A DNA stretch of 64,000 nt from Amnibacterium flavum (GCF_003097495.1 NZ_QEOP01000002.1:1054001-1118000), one strand, 5' to 3'; shown: positions 26,191 through 34,945, counted from the first letter of the stretch. Notes: generated by a model from the letters alone, not told the origin. Numbers and translations are program-made.

Positions 26191-27390
26191 TCAGGCGTTG
26201 CAGATGCCGAGCGACACGAGGAGATCCTCGGGTGCACTCGAGGGCACGAGCAGACCGCCGTCGCAGTCCTCACGGGCGTACTGCGCTCCGTCTTCGTTGG
26301 TGAACGAAGGCGAGTCGATGTACACCTTGTTGAGCACCGGCTCACCCTTGAGGAGGTCCACTGCCGTGTCGAGGCAGGTGGAGCTCATCTCGGGCGGGAA
26401 GGTCGACAGCGCGTACTTGACGTCGGTTCCCTCTGCGGCCTGGATGAAGTCGTTGATGGCGTCACCGGTGATCGGCGGCACCTCCTTGCCGGCTTCCTGG
26501 TAGGCCTGGATCACACCGACGCTGCCGTAGCCCGAGTCGGACCAGATGGCGTCGAGGTCGGGGTAGCTGGCGATCAGGTTCTGCGCGACGGTCTTCGCGA
26601 CGGTGGGCGACCACTCGGTGTACTGGGTGGTGACGACCTCGATGCCGGGGTACTTGGCGAAGGTCTTCTCAGCGGCGGCCTTCTGGTACTCGGCCGTCGG
26701 AACGCCGGCGAGGCCGGACAGGATCGCGACCTTGCCCTCTCCGCCGATCTGCGAGGCGATCCACTCGGCGTACGCCGAGCCGAGGAGGTCGTACTGGCGG
26801 GTCACCGTCGAGGTGGCGCCGGCGCTGTCGGGCAGGACGCCCGAGCAGAGGACGACGGGGATGCCGGCGTCGGTGGCGGCCTTGACCTGGCCCGAGATGC
26901 CCTCGCCCATGGGGACGACGACCATGGCGTCGGGGTCCTGGCTGGTGAGCTGCTCGATGTTGTCGACCTGGGTGGTCGCATCGCCGTTGGCCGATGCGTA
27001 GAGCACGTCGACGCCGAGCTCGTCGGCGTGGTACTCGAGCGCCTCTTCGCTCAGGACGCCCCACGAGTTGTTGGGTCCCTGTGCGGCGAAGGCGATGCGG
27101 TAGGTGTCGTCCTGCTTGGGCTCGGCCTCCCAGACGGTGGCGTCGACCTCGCAGACCTCTTCCTCGACCGGCTCGAAGTCGGTGAGCCCGAATGCGTCGG
27201 CCACCGAGCTCCAGGACTCGGCGTACGAGGCCTGGGCCTCGTCGGCGTTGATGCAGTCTTCGGCCGCGGCGGTGGTGCCTTCGCCTTCACGCTCGGCGCT
27301 ACAGCCGGCGACCGCGATGAGGGTCGCGAAGCCGACGGAGGCGGCGAGGATGCGGACGGCGCCGCGTCGACGGAACGCTGTGTTCGTCAT
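26191..27390 (-). CDS. Sugar-type ABC transporter binding lipoprotein
   Basis: A 399-residue lipoprotein; lipobox VAGC puts the lipidated Cys at residue 30. The mature part begins with an unusual acidic region of about 70 residues with several Cys (EDCINADEAQ, EEEVCEVDATVWEAEP), then a periplasmic-binding-protein I fold of the ribose/galactose type: YRIAFAAQGPNNSWGVLSEE, DPDAMVVVPMGEGISG, GIPVVLCSGVLPD and DAIWSDSGYGSVGVIQA. The extra Cys pairs (also STCLDT, EDCDGG and LGICNA) suggest disulfides outside the membrane. It is longer than typical RbsB (about 300). Its ATG overlaps the upstream permease stop (ATGA). The ligand is unknown; the operon suggests an acylated amino or sugar acid. Confidence 0.9.
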   Translation of the reverse strand: MTNTAFRRRGAVRILAASVGFATLIAVAGCSAEREGEGTTAAAEDCINADEAQASYAESWSSVADAFGLTDFEPVEEEVCEVDATVWEAEPKQDDTYRIAFAAQGPNNSWGVLSEEALEYHADELGVDVLYASANGDATTQVDNIEQLTSQDPDAMVVVPMGEGISGQVKAATDAGIPVVLCSGVLPDSAGATSTVTRQYDLLGSAYAEWIASQIGGEGKVAILSGLAGVPTAEYQKAAAEKTFAKYPGIEVVTTQYTEWSPTVAKTVAQNLIASYPDLDAIWSDSGYGSVGVIQAYQEAGKEVPPITGDAINDFIQAAEGTDVKYALSTFPPEMSSTCLDTAVDLLKGEPVLNKVYIDSPSFTNEDGAQYAREDCDGGLLVPSSAPEDLLVSLGICNA

Positions 27391-28418
27391 TGCTTTCCTT
27401 TCATTGATGTTGCTCTGGTGGTGGGGGAGGGGAAGAAGAACCGGCGACCCTGCAGGAAGACGGCGAGGAGGATGACGGCGCCCGAGACGACGAGCTGCGC
27501 ACCTCCGCCGGCGCCGAGCTGGATGAGCCAGGTGAGGAGGACGGCGAGGAGGACGACGCCGAGAACGGTCTGGGCGATGCGCCCCTTGCCGCCGGTGAGC
27601 GCGATGCCTCCGATGACGGCGGCGGCGACCGAGTCGAGGTCGAGGTTGCGGACGAGGGCCGCGTCGACGAAGCCGATGAAGCTCGCGTTGACGAGGCCGG
27701 CGAGCACGCCGGTCAGTGAGGAGATCAGGTAGCAGGCGGCGATCACGATCCCGGTGCGGATGCCCGACATGCGGGCCGCGTCGCCGTTGAGTCCGGTCGC
27801 GTAGACCCGTCGCCCCGCGGTGGTCCTGCCCAGGACCAGACCCGTGGCGAGGGCGAGGATGGCAAACACGATGAGCGGCACGGGGATGAAGTCGAAGAGG
27901 CGGCCGCCACCGAGCCAGGACAGGGCGGGCGGGATGTCACCGGACGGAGCACCGCGGGTCCAGGCGATGATGACGCCCTGGATGAGCACGAATGACGCGA
28001 AGGTCGCAACGAACGGCGGGACGTTGCGCAGGACCACGAGGCCCGCGTTGACGAGTCCGACGGCGAGACCGGCGAGCACGGAGAGCACGATGCCGACGAC
28101 GAGCTTGTCGTCGCTGCCTGCGCTGTAGGTGGCGAGCACGACGGAGGTGAGAGCCATCACGCCGCTGATCGAGAGGTCGATGCCGCCGACGAGGAGAACG
28201 AGGGTCTGGCCGATCGCGGCGATGCCGATGAGACCGACCTGGAAGAGGACGAGCCTGCTGACCTCGAAGGAGAAGAACTGCGGGGTGGTGATGGCGGCGA
28301 GGATCAGCACGACGACGAGCCCGGCGAGCGGGGCGATGAAGCTCGAGGCGCGGGCGAGTCGGCCCGGCCCGGCCTCGGTCGGCGGTGCGGGTGGGGTCGT
28401 GACGGGTGCTGTCGTCAT
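27387..28418 (-). CDS. RbsC-type ABC transporter permease (first)
   Basis: A 343-residue permease with about 9-10 transmembrane helices. Family marks: GQTLVLLVGGIDLSISGVMALTS, VPPFVATFASFVLIQGVI, GRRVYATGLNGDAARMSGI (coupling loop) and AVIGGIALTGGKGRIAQTVLG. It starts at ATG 28418, overlapping the M20 gene's stop, and ends inside the binding-protein start. Together with the second permease it should form the membrane channel of one importer. The Pro/Thr-rich first 25 residues are cytoplasmic. Confidence 0.92.
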   Translation of the reverse strand: MTTAPVTTPPAPPTEAGPGRLARASSFIAPLAGLVVVLILAAITTPQFFSFEVSRLVLFQVGLIGIAAIGQTLVLLVGGIDLSISGVMALTSVVLATYSAGSDDKLVVGIVLSVLAGLAVGLVNAGLVVLRNVPPFVATFASFVLIQGVIIAWTRGAPSGDIPPALSWLGGGRLFDFIPVPLIVFAILALATGLVLGRTTAGRRVYATGLNGDAARMSGIRTGIVIAACYLISSLTGVLAGLVNASFIGFVDAALVRNLDLDSVAAAVIGGIALTGGKGRIAQTVLGVVLLAVLLTWLIQLGAGGGAQLVVSGAVILLAVFLQGRRFFFPSPTTRATSMKGKQ

Positions 28419-29623
28419 GCGCGGTCCTCTCGCGGCGAGGGGCAGAAGTCCTCGATGAGGTTTCGGTAGAGGTCGACGCTGCGGCGGACGGCATCGACCG
28501 ACACCCATTCGTCGGCGCCGTGGGCCCGGACGAGGAGTCCGGGGCCGAGAGCGGGGAGGCAGGGGAGCCCGTCGCGGGCGAACCAGCTGGTGTCGGTCGT
28601 TCCGGGGAAGACCGAGAGGGGAAGGGCCGCCCCGAAGGCGGTCTCGGTGGCGCGGGCGAGCGACACGACCAGCGGGTCGGACGCGGCGACCTGCGTGCCC
28701 TCGATCCAGTGGTTGGGCGCGTTGTCGAAGTCGATCTCGACGTGTGCACCCGACTCGGCGAGCCACGGCGCGATCGCCGCGCGCAGGTCGGCGAGCAGTT
28801 CGACGTCGGTCATCCCGGGGAGGGTGCGGACCTCGATCGTCGAGCTGACCGACTGCGGCAGCACGCCGTAGCCCCAACCGCCGGAGAAGGTCATGGCCGG
28901 GTTCACGGTCGCCGCCCAATCGCGGAGACCGTCGGCGTCGGCCGGGATGGCGGGGCTCGCAGTGCGGCGGAGCGCCGACAGGGCGTCCGCGAGGTCGGCA
29001 CCCGCGTTCGGCCGCCCGAGCATGGCGGAGAGACTGGAGTGACCCTGGATGCCGTGGGCGGTGATCCGGAATCGACCCAGCCCGCGGCTGACCAGGTGCA
29101 GGCTGTCGTAGTCGGAGTGGATTCCTCCCGGCTCGCCGATCACGAGGGCGTCGGCTCCGAGGTCGAGGACTTCGGAGAGATGCTTGGCGCCGAACACGGC
29201 ACCGTTCTCCTCATCCGCCGTGAACAGCAGGGTGAGCCTGCCGGCGGTGACGGTGCCCGCGGCGACGACCTGTCCCGCGGCGACGACCATGGCCGCGACG
29301 GCGCCCTTCATGTCGGCGGAGCCGAGCCCGTAGAGGCGGTCGCCGTCGACATCCGCTGCGAACGGGTCGACGGTCCAGTGCGCCTCGCCGACGGGTTTGG
29401 TGTCGATGTGCCCCGACAGGACGAGGTGGGACCCGCCGGGACCGAAGTCGATGGTGACGAGCAGGTTCGGCCGACTCGGATCGAGCGCGATGACCTCGGC
29501 CCGGGGAAGTCCGGCTTCCGCGAGGGCGCCCTGGAGCACCGCAGCGACGGCGAGCTCGTCGCCGTCCAGCACAGGGCTGGGCGTCTGCACGAGCTGTCGT
29601 GTCAGTGCGATGACGTCGGTCAC
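28415..29623 (-). CDS. M20-family metallopeptidase/deacylase (ArgE/DapE-like)
   Basis: A 402-residue M20 hydrolase, usual length for ArgE/DapE. Zinc and catalytic residues seen: LSGHIDTKPVG (His and catalytic Asp), GLGSADMKGA (bridging Asp), TADEENGAVFGAKH (catalytic Glu followed by Glu ligand), ALVIGEPGG (Glu ligand position), and GTTDTSWFARDG; the dimerisation domain contains GIQGHSSLSAMLGRPNA. Enzymes of this family remove acyl groups from N-acyl amino acids or cut dipeptides. It precedes a transporter and aminotransferase, fitting deacylation of an imported N-acyl amino acid before transamination. The start ATG has GAGTC/GGGGG upstream and stands 66 bases after the PNPOx gene. Confidence 0.9.
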   Translation of the reverse strand: MTDVIALTRQLVQTPSPVLDGDELAVAAVLQGALAEAGLPRAEVIALDPSRPNLLVTIDFGPGGSHLVLSGHIDTKPVGEAHWTVDPFAADVDGDRLYGLGSADMKGAVAAMVVAAGQVVAAGTVTAGRLTLLFTADEENGAVFGAKHLSEVLDLGADALVIGEPGGIHSDYDSLHLVSRGLGRFRITAHGIQGHSSLSAMLGRPNAGADLADALSALRRTASPAIPADADGLRDWAATVNPAMTFSGGWGYGVLPQSVSSTIEVRTLPGMTDVELLADLRAAIAPWLAESGAHVEIDFDNAPNHWIEGTQVAASDPLVVSLARATETAFGAALPLSVFPGTTDTSWFARDGLPCLPALGPGLLVRAHGADEWVSVDAVRRSVDLYRNLIEDFCPSPREDRA

Positions 29624-29689
29624 GGGGGAGTCTCCGGGGGAAGGAAGCAGGAAGCGCGGGGAGCGGCGGGAGGTAGAGCGGAGGAGCGG

Positions 29690-30178
29690 CTACTCCTTGT
29701 ACTTGTCCGCCCACTCGACGCCCTGCCAGGTCTGCAGGCTGATCGGGTCGAGGCGGATGAGCCAGCGCTGCTTGTCGAGCGTCGGGGCCAGATACTTCGG
29801 GCCGTTCTCACCGAGATAGCGGGTCGACATGCGCTCGGCGATAGGAACCCAGGCCCCGCCGACGTTCGGGGTCTCGACGACGACCGCCTTGCACTGGGCG
29901 GAGACCTTTCGCTGCCCGCCGTCCTCGTCGATCGTGACCGCGCAGCGCTCGTTGTCCGCGAGGAACTGGGCCCACGCCGACCTCTTGCGGGCGACGACCC
30001 AGAAGGAGGAGCCGTCCCACTCGTGCCAGCACGGAACGACGTACGGCCAGCCGTTGCCGTCGAGGCAGGCGAGGCGGGTGATGATGCCCTCGCCGAGGAA
30101 CTCGTCGAGCTCTCCGCCGCGGAGGGCTCCGATCTTGCCGCGCCAGGTCTCGTCCTGGGGACTCTGCTGCTCGCTCAT
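29690..30178 (-). CDS. PNPOx-like flavin-binding-fold protein
   Basis: A 162-residue protein of the pyridoxamine 5'-phosphate oxidase-like split beta-barrel fold: GIITRLACLDGNGWPYVVPCWHEWDGSSFWVVAR is characteristic (strand pairs, Trp and Arg), then SAWAQFLADNERCAVTIDED and KVSAQCKAVVVE. Members bind FMN, F420 or haem and act as oxidoreductases or in reductive degradation. True PNPOx activity is unlikely because the family is diverse. ATG 30178 overlaps the IclR stop (ATGA). It may oxidise or reduce the operon's substrate, or be a sensor; not clear. Confidence 0.8.
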   Translation of the reverse strand: MSEQQSPQDETWRGKIGALRGGELDEFLGEGIITRLACLDGNGWPYVVPCWHEWDGSSFWVVARKRSAWAQFLADNERCAVTIDEDGGQRKVSAQCKAVVVETPNVGGAWVPIAERMSTRYLGENGPKYLAPTLDKQRWLIRLDPISLQTWQGVEWADKYKE

Positions 30179-31047
30179 CGGGCGATTCCTTCCTGCTGCG
30201 CCGCGGGGGCGGTCTCGGTGTCGGGGAATGGGGGTGCGGCGTCCGGGCCGCGGTAGCCGACGCGGGCGGACAGCTCCATCGCGGCGGCGACGACGCGCGG
30301 CGCGAACCGGTCGACGTGGTCACGCGTGAAGCGGTAGGCGGGGGCGGAGACGCTGATGGCGGCGACCACCTGCCCGAGGTGGTCGCGCACCGGGGCGGCG
30401 ACGCAGCGGACGCCCTCCTCGTTCTCGATCTCGTCGATCGCGTAACCGCGGTCGCGAATGGCGTCGAGCTCGATGGAGAGGGCGTCGCGGTCGGTGATGG
30501 TGTTCTCGGTGCGCCGGACGAGGTCGCCCTGGAGGAGGCTCTCTCGGCGTTCGGGCGACGAGTAGGCGAGGAGGGTCTTGCCGATCCCCGTGCAGTGGAG
30601 CGGGTTGCGGGAACCGATCCTGGCGGCGGGCCTGACCGGCTGGGGACTGCTGACCGCGGCGACGTAGAGGACCGTGTTGCGGTCGAGGACGCCGAGGAAG
30701 CTGGTCTCGTTCGTCTCGTCGACGAGGTCCTCGATGATGTCGAACGCGAGCCGGGAGATGTCGAGCGTGTTGAGGAACGCCTGGCCCCAGCCGGCGACGC
30801 GGGGACCGAGCTCGTAGAGACCGCGCGCCTCGACGCGCACGATGTCGAGCTCGACGAGCACGTCGATGAGGCGGACGGCGGTGGCGTGGGGGAGTCCGGT
30901 CGAGGCGGCGATATCGGTGAGGCGAAGGGGGCGCGGACTGGCCGCGAGGAGGTCGACGATGGCGATGCCTTTGACCAGACCCTTGGCGGATCCGGAAATG
31001 GACGAGAGGTCCATATTCGTTTCGGACATGTCGTCCATATTGGCCAT
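30175..31047 (-). CDS. IclR-family transcriptional regulator, head of operon
   Basis: A 290-residue regulator. The winged HTH lies at about 20-85: SGSAKGLVKGIAIVDLLAAS, LRLTDIAASTGLPHATAVRLI (recognition helix), then the wing RGLYELGPRV. The C-terminal ligand-binding domain has ETSFLGVLDRNTVLYVAAVS, RNPLHCTGIGKTLLAY (conserved in IclR) and GVRCVAAPVRDHLGQVVAAISVSAP. Four in-frame ATG codons lie near the N-terminus (residues 1, 4, 7 and 12); the first has GAGGGG four bases upstream and is used here. As first gene of the 11-gene leftward operon it is likely autoregulated and responds to the operon's substrate or product. Confidence 0.9.
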   Translation of the reverse strand: MANMDDMSETNMDLSSISGSAKGLVKGIAIVDLLAASPRPLRLTDIAASTGLPHATAVRLIDVLVELDIVRVEARGLYELGPRVAGWGQAFLNTLDISRLAFDIIEDLVDETNETSFLGVLDRNTVLYVAAVSSPQPVRPAARIGSRNPLHCTGIGKTLLAYSSPERRESLLQGDLVRRTENTITDRDALSIELDAIRDRGYAIDEIENEEGVRCVAAPVRDHLGQVVAAISVSAPAYRFTRDHVDRFAPRVVAAAMELSARVGYRGPDAAPPFPDTETAPAAQQEGIAR

Positions 31048-31134
31048 CCGACCCCTCGAAGCAGAGGTTGCGATGGCTGATTTAACAGACCCGTTACAAA
31101 CGAAGCGCCCTTCGGGATACCGGTGCGCGCCGCT

Positions 31135-31176
31135 GTCACGGTGCCCGTGACCCGCGAGAGAGCTACCTGATCAGGT
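31135..31176. promoter_or_regulatory. Operator-like inverted repeats between IclR operon and hydrolase-ABC gene
   Basis: The 161-base divergent gap carries two perfect inverted repeats: GTCACGGTGCCCGTGAC at 31135-31151 (7-base arms, 3-base centre) and ACCTGATCAGGT at 31165-31176 (12-base palindrome), 30 and 33 bases before the rightward gene. Either could bind the IclR regulator or another dimer; no experimental link. Confidence 0.4.
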
Positions 31177-31208
31177 CATCAGCGCACTGCTAGCGGAGCG
31201 GGAGCAGA

Positions 31209-34058
31209 ATGGCCACCTCACGAGGGAGTCGATCACCGACCATGCATCGCATCGCACCGGCCGTCGCCCTGATCGCCGCCGTCCTGGTCGGCGCTCTCGT
31301 TCCCGCAGTCTCCGCCCAGGCGATCAGCACAGCGACGCCCGAACCGACGGACAGCGCCACCGTCCCGGATGAGAGCGCCTTCGTCGAGGTGGCCGCGGGC
31401 CCGGGACAGCCGGGCACCATCGAGATCGATACGAGCACCTACCTGCCGGACGTCACTCCCGCCCCCGCCGTGCTCCTCGCCCACGGGTTCGGGGGTTCGA
31501 AGCTCGACCTCGCCGCTCAGGCCGTCCATCTGCGAGACCTCGGCTACGTCGTCCTCACCTACACCGCGCGGGGGTTCGGCGAGTCCGGCGGTCTGATCTC
31601 GCTCGACTCGCTCGACTACGAGGTCGCCGACGCCCGCGCCCTCGTCGATGTTCTCGCCGAGCGCGACGATGTCATCCGGGACGGCGCCGACCCCGAGGTC
31701 GCCGTCGCGGGCGGTTCGTACGGGGGAGCGCTCGCCCTCATGCTCGGCGCGACCGACCCGCGGATCGACACGGTGGTCGCGGCGATCACCTGGAACGATC
31801 TGGCGAGCGCGCTCGTACCGAATGCGGTACGGCCTGATGCGGCGAGCGCCGAGGGAGATACTCCCGCGCCGCTCGAGACCGATCAGCCGGGTGTCTTCAA
31901 ACAGGCGTGGGCGAGTCAGCTCTTCGGCGCGGGCGCGTCGCCCGACAGTGCCTGCGGTCGTTTCACGCCGGAGCTCTGCGAGCTGTACAGCGGCCTGATC
32001 GCGGGCTACCCGCTCGACGACGGTGCGCTCGCGCTGCTCGATCGGTCGTCACCGGCGAGCGTTCTCGATGAGATGACCGCCCCGACTCTTCTGCTCCAGG
32101 GCACCCAGGACTCGCTCTTCGGACTCGACCAGGCCGACGCGAACGCCCGGCAGATCGATTCCGCGGGCGCCGACGTGAAGGTGGTCTGGTTCGAGGGCGG
32201 TCACGACGCGGGCGGCCAGGCCTCAGGCGCCGGGGAGTCCACCGAGGAGACGACCGACGCATGGTTGGCGGAGCACCTGCCCGTCGATGGCGGATCGGCC
32301 GCGGACGACGCTGCGGGATCCACCTTCGTCTACAGCGTGCCGTCGAACTCCACCCGTTCCGCGGAGACCCAGGAGGCCCCGTCGTATCCGGGGCTGAGCG
32401 GAGCGGACGGGGTGGTGAGCACCGACGTCCCGATCGGCGGAGTGCCCACGACGATCGCCAACCCGCCCGGGGGCCTCCCCGCGGTGATCACGTCCTTGCC
32501 AGGTCTCGGCTCGCTTCTCGGCGGACTGGGCGCGGCGGCCCTCTCGGCACCCCAACCCGGCCAGACCGCCGCTTTCGTCTCCGCCGAGCTCACGGATCCC
32601 GTCACCCTCGTGGGTTCCCCATCCGTGACGGTGCGGGTGTCCCGCGGCTCCGACACCGTCGACTCCGACGTCCCCACTGGCGGCGCCCCGGCGGATTCGG
32701 GGGCCGTGCTCTTCGTCGCGCTGTACACGGTCGACGGTGACAACCGTCGACTCGTGGGCGGCACGGTTGCGCCGGTCCGCATCGCCGACCTGGCTGCCGA
32801 CGGGACGCCCGTCTCGGTGGACGTGGCACTCCCGGCGAGCGCCGCGACCTTCACCGCAGGAACGCGGCTCGCCGTCAGCGTCGGCACGACGGATGCCCTC
32901 TACCGCTCCGAGCCGGCAGCGGCCCGCTACACCGTGGATGCGACCGGCGTCATCGCGCTGCCGACCGTCCCCACCGCGACGACGACCGACGCCAAGGGGG
33001 TCGCGCCGGCCGGGACCCTCCTCGGCATCGCCGGGGTTCTCGTCATCGCCGCCCTCCTGGGTCTCGTCGCTCTGGTGCGCGGCCGCCGACGTGCCCGGAT
33101 TCCGGCCTCATCGCCCGCTATCGCCGACCCGGCAGCCCCCGATGCGCCACCGCTCGTGCTGCGTGGACTGGTGAAGAACTTCCGCAACGGGCAGAGAGCC
33201 GTCGACGATCTGTCGTTCACCGTGCGGAAGGGCCAGGTCCTCGGACTCCTCGGGCCGAACGGCGCGGGCAAGACGACGACGTTGAGGATGGCCGTCGGTC
33301 TGCTGCGACCCGATGCGGGCACCTCCGAGATCTTCGGCGAGACCGTCCGCACGGGGGCGGCCGTCCTCACGAGGGTGGGGACCTTCATCGAGGGTCCCGG
33401 GTTCCTCCCCCATCTGTCCGGACGCCGCAACCTCGAACTGTTCTGGGCGGCGTCCGGTCGTGCGCTCTCCGAAGCCCGGATGGATGAGGCGCTCATGATC
33501 GCCGACCTCGGTCCTGCCATCTCGCGGAAGGTGCGCGGCTACAGCCAGGGCATGCGGCAGAGGCTCGCGATCGCTCAGGCCATGCTCGGCATGCCCGAGC
33601 TCCTCATCCTCGACGAGCCGACGAACGGACTCGATCCGCCGCAGATCCACGCCCTGCGAGGGGTGCTCAGAAGGTATGCCGAGAGCGGGCGGACTGTCAT
33701 CGTCTCCTCGCATCTGCTCGGCGAGGTGGAGCAGACCTGCACCGATGTCGTCGTCATGGCGAGGGGCCGACTGATCGCCGCAGGAACCGTCGCCGAACTC
33801 GCGGGCGAGGCGGGCGAGGTGACCTTCGAGGTGACGGACGGGGAGGCGGCGCTGGCGGTCGTCTCGTCGCTCGAGGTGGAGGACGCGCGGCTCACCGCTG
33901 CGACGACCCTGCGCGTAGCCCCCGGCTCGGTCGATACCGAATCGATCGTCGCTGCGCTCGTGGCGGCGGGCGTCGGGGTCCGCAGCGTCGTGCGCGGCCG
34001 CCACCTCGAGGAGACGTTCCTCGACCTCGTCGATCCCGGAAGCACGGTACGGAGATGA
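31209..34058 (+). CDS. Secreted alpha/beta hydrolase fused to ABC-2 type ATPase
   Basis: A 949-residue fusion. Start ATG 31209 with GGGAG upstream. Residues about 13-37 form a signal peptide or anchor (IAPAVALIAAVLVGALVPAV). Residues about 65-350 are an alpha/beta hydrolase of the X-Pro dipeptidyl-peptidase/CocE-like type: LLAHGFGGSKLDLA, TARGFGESGG, nucleophile elbow AGGSYGGA with Ser170, and PTLLLQGTQDSLFG plus WFEGGHDAGG for Asp and His. A beta-rich part follows (to about 590) with Pro/Gly linkers, then a transmembrane helix at about 601-623 and an Arg-rich stop-transfer. From about 645 an ABC ATPase: Walker A LLGPNGAGKTTTL (about 682), signature YSQGMRQRLAIAQAML, Walker B LLILDEPTNGLDPP and SSHLLGEV. 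Topology predicts enzyme outside, ATPase inside. The permease gene overlaps its end. Confidence 0.88.
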   Translation: MATSRGSRSPTMHRIAPAVALIAAVLVGALVPAVSAQAISTATPEPTDSATVPDESAFVEVAAGPGQPGTIEIDTSTYLPDVTPAPAVLLAHGFGGSKLDLAAQAVHLRDLGYVVLTYTARGFGESGGLISLDSLDYEVADARALVDVLAERDDVIRDGADPEVAVAGGSYGGALALMLGATDPRIDTVVAAITWNDLASALVPNAVRPDAASAEGDTPAPLETDQPGVFKQAWASQLFGAGASPDSACGRFTPELCELYSGLIAGYPLDDGALALLDRSSPASVLDEMTAPTLLLQGTQDSLFGLDQADANARQIDSAGADVKVVWFEGGHDAGGQASGAGESTEETTDAWLAEHLPVDGGSAADDAAGSTFVYSVPSNSTRSAETQEAPSYPGLSGADGVVSTDVPIGGVPTTIANPPGGLPAVITSLPGLGSLLGGLGAAALSAPQPGQTAAFVSAELTDPVTLVGSPSVTVRVSRGSDTVDSDVPTGGAPADSGAVLFVALYTVDGDNRRLVGGTVAPVRIADLAADGTPVSVDVALPASAATFTAGTRLAVSVGTTDALYRSEPAAARYTVDATGVIALPTVPTATTTDAKGVAPAGTLLGIAGVLVIAALLGLVALVRGRRRARIPASSPAIADPAAPDAPPLVLRGLVKNFRNGQRAVDDLSFTVRKGQVLGLLGPNGAGKTTTLRMAVGLLRPDAGTSEIFGETVRTGAAVLTRVGTFIEGPGFLPHLSGRRNLELFWAASGRALSEARMDEALMIADLGPAISRKVRGYSQGMRQRLAIAQAMLGMPELLILDEPTNGLDPPQIHALRGVLRRYAESGRTVIVSSHLLGEVEQTCTDVVVMARGRLIAAGTVAELAGEAGEVTFEVTDGEAALAVVSSLEVEDARLTAATTLRVAPGSVDTESIVAALVAAGVGVRSVVRGRHLEETFLDLVDPGSTVRR

Positions 34059-34945
34059 CCCAATCGGATGTCGAGACCTGGAGTCCCGGACCCGTCACGT
34101 CGGCGAGCGCCCAGCGTCGGGCGCCGCTTCCCGTCCGGGTCGAGCTCGCCCGCCAGTTCACGCAGTGGCGGGTGCGCGGAGTGCTGCTCGTGCTCGCCGC
34201 CCTGCCGATCATCGTTCGTCTCGCCTTCCTCATCGGCGGCGACGGGGACACGGGGTCGGACAGCAGCCAGGGTCTGCCCGACTTCGCCGCGCAGGCGCAG
34301 TCGAGCGGAGTCAACTTCGCCGCGTTCACGCTGTCGGTGACCGGCGGATTCCTGCTCACACTCGTCGTGGCCCTGCTGTTCGGCGACATGGTCGCCAGCG
34401 AGGCGTCGCGCTCGACTCTCAAGTACCTGCTCACCATCCCGGTGTCGCGCGGGCGGCTCCTCCGCACCAAGATCGTCGTCTCGTTGCTGCTCCTCGCGTT
34501 CGGGCTGCTGCTGCTCGCGGGCATGTCGCTGCTCGTCGGAGTCCTCTCGTACGGGACGGGCGGTCTTCAGATCCCCCTGGGCACCCAGCTGGGCTTCGGC
34601 GAATCGATCGCCCGGATCGCGGGCGCGACAGCGGTCATCGGGGTCAATCTGCTGTGGGCAGCCGGTCTGGGGACGCTTCTGACCGTTCTGACCGACAGCC
34701 CGCTGGGTGCCGCCGGGGGAGTGGTGCTCACCTCGATCGTGTCCAGCATCCTGAACGCGATCCCCGCCCTCGGGGATGTCAGCGAGTTCCTGCCCACCCA
34801 CTACTCGACGGCGTTCCGTCAGCTGTTCGCGAGCCCCGTCGACTGGGAGCCCGTCGCCGATTCCGTGCTCGTCTCCCTGATCTACGCCGTCGTATTCGTG
34901 ACCTTCGCCGGCTGGTGGTTCGGACGCAAGGACATCTCGAGCTGA
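34055..34945 (+). CDS. ABC-2 type transporter permease
   Basis: A 296-residue permease with about six transmembrane helices (VLLVLAALPIIVRLAFLI, GGFLLTLVVALLFGDMVA, VVSLLLLAFGLLLLAGMSLLV and others). The stretch ASEASRSTLKYLLTIPVSRGRLL is typical of ABC-2/NatB-like exporters just before the second helix pair. A large outer loop follows the first helix (GGDGDTGSDSSQGLPDFAAQ). It begins at ATG 34055 overlapping the fusion gene's stop (ATGA), so the two are one exporter; substrate might be a peptide, antibiotic or lipid. Family knowledge gives export or resistance; nothing in the window names the cargo. Confidence 0.88.
   Translation: MTQSDVETWSPGPVTSASAQRRAPLPVRVELARQFTQWRVRGVLLVLAALPIIVRLAFLIGGDGDTGSDSSQGLPDFAAQAQSSGVNFAAFTLSVTGGFLLTLVVALLFGDMVASEASRSTLKYLLTIPVSRGRLLRTKIVVSLLLLAFGLLLLAGMSLLVGVLSYGTGGLQIPLGTQLGFGESIARIAGATAVIGVNLLWAAGLGTLLTVLTDSPLGAAGGVVLTSIVSSILNAIPALGDVSEFLPTHYSTAFRQLFASPVDWEPVADSVLVSLIYAVVFVTFAGWWFGRKDISS

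Noticed and set aside
31209-34058. Two separate genes joined by a sequencing error
   Set aside because: The frame is continuous, the linker contains a clear transmembrane helix and stop-transfer, and no ribosome site or start is evident before the ABC part; the fusion is accepted.
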